Shown here: piece by piece, positions 58,470 to 64,000 of the stretch
Numbering within the stretch: position 1 is the first letter of the stretch
How the letters are laid out: each line of letters begins with the position of its first letter
Source: Ascidia mentula
Lineage: Eukaryota; Chordata; Ascidiacea; Phlebobranchia; Ascidiidae
Reading direction: 5' to 3'
Assembly: GCA_947561715.1 (NCBI GenBank)
Contig: OX387205.1
Span: 8,437,001-8,501,000, forward strand
Length of the DNA: 64,000 nucleotides
Notes under the pieces: generated by a model
Database searches by the model: none
Seen by the model: only the letters and a program-made list of their open reading frames with translations
What the model was told of the DNA's origin: nothing
Translations under genes and position numbers: made by a program

Positions 58470-60625
58470 TTACGGATTTTCTGATGTCGGTTTAACGGTG
58501 TCGCCCTTGATCGGACCAAGGGTGGCATCGAGTGTAGCTTTGTATCTAACCTGGCGGCCTCTGTCCCACGAATAAACGTATCTGTCACGCGGATTGTAGT
58601 CAATCATTACCGTGTGTCTGTGAACAACAAGGACTTGAATTATGTTGCATCACCACTAGCGATCACTTGCAACAACTTTTACATCAAACTCCATTTAAAT
58701 TCAAAATTATATATATATATATATATCATAGGACCGGTAAAAATTAGAAATCAGAAACACTGGTTTACACCACAGATGAGGCAAAAGTCAAATTACAACG
58801 ACTACGAAACGATCGATGTATCACGAACGAACAAAAATGGTGGAATACTTAGGTTTTTGAATTTATAAAACTGCAATGCACCGACGTACCTGTAGGTATT
58901 GATGTAGGGAATGTTAGGTCGAGTCACTTTCCTTGTTTTTAAGTTAACGGCGTAGTTGACTTTGGCATTTGGAGTGTTGTATGAGCTTACCGTGTAGAGG
59001 GTTTGGCAAATCACAAACGCGTTTGCTACAGAAAGTTTCTGCAGAAAACAAATAGAACCGAAATTTAGTCGAACGTTTAGACAGGAAATTGCGATCATCA
59101 ACTAGTAAAGTTGCCAGTACAAACAACACCTTTTAAAGGGGTGAGCTCCATATCATATCTACGTAATGGTTATACATTAAATACAGTATACGACTGACAA
59201 ATAACATCGTTGCATTGTTGTAGTTTTGTTAAATAACATTTAATCTATCCAACCACAAGCTATTCCTCGTTCTCAATTTCTTGAACTTTTGCGACTGTAC
59301 AGCTTTACGTGTGAGAAGCATTTACAAAGTGCAATTTTCAACAAGCGAACATTAATTAATAGACGTTTACTTGGAAATAGATTTACTCATTTTTTTCATA
59401 TTTACCGTTATTTTAGTCTTGACATGTTTTGAAATTCTCAACGTAATTGGATCCATCCTGGATACCACAATCTGTCCCGAGTTTTCACGGGTGCTAAAAA
59501 ACAATGAATTTCTATCACATCTTTGTACACATATTTATTTTCAAAAAATGTATACTGTTGAGTCTATTTACGAGGCGGTTAGTCAAATCTTACCTGTAAA
59601 TAACCCAAATCCCAGTTTCATCTACAGCCAGATCAATATCGGAATATGCGCCGAACTGATAAGCAAACATCCCATGGTAACCGGCATTTCTAATCGGTCT
59701 CTGACGTACACTTTGTCTTGACCTCAAATCGTATCTAAAACAGAAACATAGTGAAATTGTCAAATTAAAATTTGCTTAGTTGCGTTATACCAAATCACAC
59801 AGTAAGTCGTATCAGTATTTGTCACCAAACTGCACATATCGCAAATTTTGTAGCGAAAACGTACAAAAGAAGGATTTAAATTTTCCAAAAAATCTTTCAA
59901 GCCTTGTCAAAGGTTCAGATTTATCTTACGACTTGCCTACCTGAATGTAGTCAACACGTATTAAATATATGCAACCCACCTCACAATCTTTCTCGAATTC
60001 TTGCGCTGATAATAAAGACTTCCGTTGAACATCACGGCGCCAGTGTTTTCCAGTGGTATTTGCAGACGCCACATGTTGCTTACTTTTCTGTCGCGAAACT
60101 TCCCCACGTTGGCGAACTCGAGCAACTGAAGACGATAAATGGAGAGGTTGGCAGGGATTGGTGATTTTGGTCAAGGCGCACTACCCAGGTGAAAAACCTT
60201 ATCCGGATTAATCAGGATTGTGATCCCGGTTTGGTAAAAATGTTACTGGTACAACGTTAAAATTTATAAAAAGTATAACTGGAATTGTCACAGAAGACTG
60301 CAGGAAACGGCATGTGCTGTTAGATGTTGACCGATGGAAAAATAATAAGTTGTGTAAAATTACTATTGATTAAACAACAATAGGGTAAACTTCATTGCTA
60401 CCACAAATAATTCATCGCCTTTGGGGGTAGAATTCCTATAAACGTAAGACCGTGTCTTATAAAGACCATGCCGAACCTTAGGAGTGCGCGTGTAAATAAG
60501 GTTGATCATCCAGATCTTATTTGGATCACGCTGAGGATCTTTCATCCAAACTCCGTATCTTCCAAGCGGACTCGTCGATTCAGCCATTGTCTGCGGCTCC
60601 GACAAACTCACCAGGCGTCCACATT
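58470..60625 (-). CDS. Olfactomedin-domain protein, 3' exons (5' part not found)
   Basis: Minus strand, six exons in reading order: 60625-60477, 60125-59980, 59734-59594, 59493-59406, 59038-58890 and 58617-58470. Phases agree; the first needs one base from an upstream exon. They encode a C-terminal block of 272 residues that is a full olfactomedin propeller: CGRLVSLSEP, GRYGVWMKDP, KLLEFANVGKF, GAVMFNGSLYYQR, IVRYDLR, DIDLAVDETGIWVIYST, GQIVVSRMDP, VANAFVICQTLYTVSSYNT, NIPYINTYR and MIDYNPRDRYVYSWDRGRQV. The two conserved cysteines (first residue of CGRL and FVIC) should form the family disulfide. The calcium-site positions known from myocilin are kept (D of DLAVDE, N-A of ANAF, I-D of MIDY). 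The wording is nearest to the gliomedin/colmedin/noelin branch of extracellular proteins. No collagen-like or coiled-coil exon was recognised upstream, so the subfamily stays open. Confidence 0.88.
58708..58726. repeat. (TA)n microsatellite
   Basis: A pure alternating TA tract of 19 bases, in the 273-bp intron between the last two olfactomedin exons. Confidence 0.8.
59128..59293 (+). repeat. Direct repeat, copy 2
   Basis: Second copy of the segment at 57334-57493, in the intron between the olfactomedin exons 59493-59406 and 59038-58890. It differs from copy 1 by scattered substitutions and a short insertion (ttgcattg near 59210). Confidence 0.8.
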
Positions 60626-63600
60626 CTGCAAAACATGCGAACTAACTTGAAAGAACGGTCACAGAATTTAGGGTCAACGTGTTTTGGGCCTGCGACTTGT
60701 TATAAAAAAACATGCGTAATTAACATTAAAAATATTGACGGACCTCGTAAATAAACTGCTTGAAATGGTTGTCAAATATCTAGACGTTTACTAAGGCTCC
60801 GTTGCGTCAGAATGACGCGTAACCCTAATTGTCGTAACGTCAGTAAAATGGAACAATGAGTAAGAGTTGTTTATGAGTCACTTCCCAGCAAACATTACAT
60901 AGACCGACTTAAATGAAATCGGTGATTGAGTCAAAAATGTACTCCCGTCGTGTAATTATATCGTCACAAGAAACCAATCAAAAGGGAGAAAAAAGAATAA
61001 CAGTAAATTTAAAATTACCAAATAAAACCAACGTTTAAAATTGCTTTTTATGTTGAGAACCGCGCATTTGAATACAATACAACATACAGCTTCCAGAAAA
61101 CTACACAAAAACAGTTCTATAGCCTGTAGGATTAAATACCTACGGTGCAAACGGTTTGCAAGTGCATTGGATAATTCCAAACAAATTTAGAAGCATCATC
61201 TGCACAATATTTGCTGAAAACATTTGCCGAAGTGGTTATAAATTTGGTGAGTCAGACTTTTAAGCCGGCCTATCTCGCACGTGATTCACAGGCCAAGGGC
61301 GCAAATCGATTCAATCCGATGTAAAGTAGGAAGTGACAAGACTTTCCCGTTCGGCCCAAATTGGGGCTTTTAAGGCGGGAAAGTGGAAAATTTGTCTTAA
61401 TTGTGTTTGACAGCGCTGGAAAGTAAAGGTGGCTGAAAATGGGCTCACGTTTCTATGCCATTCAAAAGCTGTGCCACGGGTTCAAAGCGTGGTATATTTC
61501 TAATGTTTGCATCTGAGCTTTACTATCAGCTCAAAATGAGGAGAAACATGACAAAACTTTGGACCAGCACTTAGCAACTCTTTGTGCCGAGTTATTGAAC
61601 CTACATACCAACAAAATTGTTTTCACTTAACTTTTTCTTCCATTCTCACTTCAACGTCAAACAGTTTCAAGATAAGATATTGACATAGAATGAGTGCCAA
61701 CTTGACATCTTGTTGCCACAGCAAGCAAAACACCCCTAATTACGTAATGTTTGAGTTTGCAAGGGGGTAGGCGACAGAAAAGGTCAACACAACAATCCGG
61801 ACTGCTACTCTACTTGATGGAGTGGCCAAATATGATGAAGAATGACGTATGGTAAAGGGCCAGCACTCCTGAGTGTCATGTCAAGTTGTCCGGTGAAGTG
61901 GTTTCAAGTACAAACACTCAAGGGCCCTCTCGCGCCGCATAAATACGCCTCCAGTGGTCCGGATCAAAGGTGCGAGAGGTGTCAAGTTGGACTTTGGTAT
62001 TTATGCGGCTTGGAAGTGCGAATTTCGAATTCAATCAGCTTTGTGAGAAAATCTTCAATATTGTCGCAACAATATGGTACTTGTGACATACTTTTTTATT
62101 TGCTTTGTTTGAAATATTGAATTGTTGTATTTTTTCCTTCAGGTTGTAAAACCAGCTGTTAAAACAACACTGGGTTCTGAAAAATAGTATGACAATTTCG
62201 CGTACAAGCCTGTGTGCTCGACAGTATATCTTGTTAGACCAATATTTAAGCAGTTAGTTTACCACGTTGTAAAACCAACTCCGGCGCCAACCGAAAAACA
62301 CACTTCCGAAAATCGTTGAAGCCCCAGGGGGTCCCAAGAAAACCACTGACGAATTACGGCGAAAACAAAAAGTTATTCGTTATGGTTGTAACTGAAGACT
62401 TGTTTCACGTGCGAACGAAATTGAATTGTCCTTACTTTTTGCAGGTGTGCATTGAAGAGCTATCTGTAAACTTGTTTTGTGCGTGCTTGACGTTGAATTT
62501 CAGACAGCTAAAACTATAAGTATCGTGCTCACTACGCTAAGGTGATTGCCAGGTGTGCATTAAAGACAGTAAAATTAAGCTACACAAATTGAAAATTTCG
62601 CCCCTACATACCCCAAGACTTTAAACGGATTTCAGTCAACGACCAAAAATATACAACTTAACACAAAGGAAATAGGTCAAATTCAGCATCAAAAGACTTT
62701 TTTCATGGAACGAGCACGAAAGCGATCTGTGTAACTTCCTGCACATCGCTTGTATTTCAACCCGCCATATATTACCATTTGCAATATGATGTCATGCACG
62801 GGTATCTGCACCACATGTACACGTTAGTTGCAGCTAACATGACGTGCGCTGGCCATTAAGTTGAAACTTAAAACTGAAATCGGGGCCCGTCCGTTAAACT
62901 TTAGCAGTGTTATCTGCGATAAAAACGTCTTTTCTTACACCAGTTTTAGGTTTGGAAATATTGTGGGGGTAATTGACACATCCATGTACAAGTAGGTGCA
63001 ACTTTGCAAATAGTTTAACCCTTTAATGCTCTGCAATAGCTGGGTGCAAAGTTCAGTGGTAAAAATACACACTTTCCCTTCGTGTCGTGTCCTGTGTATG
63101 GAGGATACTGATTTCATGATTAGGCATGCTAACGTATCTGCCTCGTTGCGTATATAATCCCTGCAACTTGAGGTTTGCAGTTTGACCTGACAAGCGCATA
63201 ATCTCATGTTTTTGACCGCACAACTCCGTTTTAGCCAATTATCATACTTGTCCGCACGTGACAAACTGCTCACTGACCCATGGTGACCTTCGTTTGGGGT
63301 TGGTCGGGAGTGGTTTACTTTGGCCGGGTGCCGGACATACTTCACCCTGCGAAGACCAGCTAGGAAATAAATTGCCTTCGTACGTCGCCCATGGACGACT
63401 TGTTTACTCGCCTACTTATCGTTAGGGGCTATTAGCGTCTGTCTCGAAGATCCAGAGACACTGGGTGCCACGTAATGGTCTGTCCATGGTGTTATTCGGT
63501 TGTGTGAAGCAGCTAAAGAAGAAAAGAGTTGACTTGGCTTTAATAAACATACATTTATTTGTTCAACTCTTTTCCAACGCGTTTACTACAATGCCGAAAA

Positions 63601-64000
63601 CGACCCGGCGTTAACATTAATTTAGGCCTTTTTCCGAACAAGTAAAAAGTCGCGGACCATCTTGCCTTAACAGTTGCTGTTAGTCCAACGCATGTTTAAT
63701 TACAGAAAAGCATTGTTAGAATGGAAAAGCCGGTGTTGAAATGCGTGTACACGGCACCAGCCCCGAAAGCAAATTGCGCGAGGCCAAAGTTTTGACACCG
63801 AACCACATTGGTCGGTGAACTATTTATTTCGTGTACCTCGATGGGGCGGGAGTGTTTGCCCGGACCAACCCATCGGATGAAAGATAAAGTCATTATCACG
63901 TCACAGGTGCGCAGCGCAATGGATTGTACTAGTTCGTGACAACTACACAACTGCGGTGTGAAGTAAATCACGTGTCCACAACCGCAACGCAAAGTTCGGT
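60626..64000. other. Right-end region without recognised exons
   Basis: The upstream exons of the olfactomedin gene should lie here or beyond the window, but none was recognised. A 136-codon minus ORF (62935-63345) and a 98-codon minus ORF (63696-63992) have no familiar motif. An interlocked inverted-repeat pair lies at 61926-62009. Confidence 0.35.
61926..62009. repeat. Interlocked inverted repeats (A-B-A'-B' order)
   Basis: Arm A, CCTCTCGC (61926-61933), pairs with GCGAGAGG (61972-61979). Arm B, GCCGCATAAATAC (61934-61946), directly abutting A, pairs with GTATTTATGCGGC (61997-62009). All 8 and all 13 positions match. The order A-B-A'-B' is that of an H-type pseudoknot if transcribed. No known family was recognised. 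Confidence 0.75.

Noticed and set aside
61465..61495. tRNA-like hairpin with a GGTTCAAA loop
   Set aside because: The loop and stem sizes do not fit a T-arm, and no acceptor or anticodon arm was found.
62935..63345. 136-codon minus ORF near the right end
   Set aside because: No domain, no signal peptide and no phase match to the first olfactomedin exon.
1..64000. CRISPR arrays, bacterial operons, rRNA genes
   Set aside because: The window is a eukaryotic, spliced genome region; no regularly spaced repeats or rRNA sequence were seen.

Overview
The window is AT-rich DNA from an invertebrate animal. An ascidian tunicate (Ciona/Phallusia-like) is the likeliest source, but this is an inference. 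The support is compact multi-exon genes with mostly 100-1600 bp GT-AG introns, chordate-type proteins (neuron navigator, LAP1/LULL1, ABHD18, an olfactomedin-domain protein), short MITE-like elements, and lone 3' splice sites just upstream of some start codons. No species assignment can be proven from this sequence alone.

Layout from left to right: (1) 1307-2861 (+), ABHD18, 3 exons. (2) 5236-13597 (+), an 11-exon UshA/5'-nucleotidase-type metallophosphoesterase with a disordered N-terminus and an internal MGC start that could be myristoylated. Its sixth intron holds a complete hammerhead self-cleaving ribozyme motif. (3) 14681-15947 (-), DNTTIP2 with an Fcf2 domain, 5 exons, head to head across about 600 bp with (4) 16556-18337 (+), intronless DDX18. 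(5) 20659-24202 (+), a torsin activator of the LAP1/LULL1 family, 7 exons. (6) 25631-28331 (+), a phytanoyl-CoA-dioxygenase-family 2-oxoglutarate oxygenase, 9 exons. (7) 29536-33021 (+), NOL8, 10 exons, without a visible RRM. (8) 34152-40278 (-), the C-terminal part of a neuron navigator (coiled coil plus AAA domain), 14 exons, apparently a short isoform. (9) About 18 kb with no recognisable conserved gene. (10) 58470-60625 (-), the olfactomedin domain at the 3' end of a gene whose 5' exons were not found.

Three genes (DNTTIP2, DDX18, NOL8) belong to nucleolar ribosome biogenesis, and two of them share a divergent promoter. NAV and the olfactomedin protein are typical of neuronal or extracellular guidance programmes, which fits the long non-coding flank between them.

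Mobile or repeat structure includes a 399-bp MITE directly upstream of NOL8, a 337-bp element with a 10-bp target duplication after DDX18, a possible relative of it in a LAP1 intron, a duplicated 160-bp segment near the olfactomedin gene, and an interlocked inverted-repeat pair near 61.9-62.0 kb. The most striking item is the intronic type I hammerhead ribozyme at 10754-10806. Its whole catalytic core, its three helices and its GUC cleavage site can be read directly, and it lies 41 nt from a 3' splice site.
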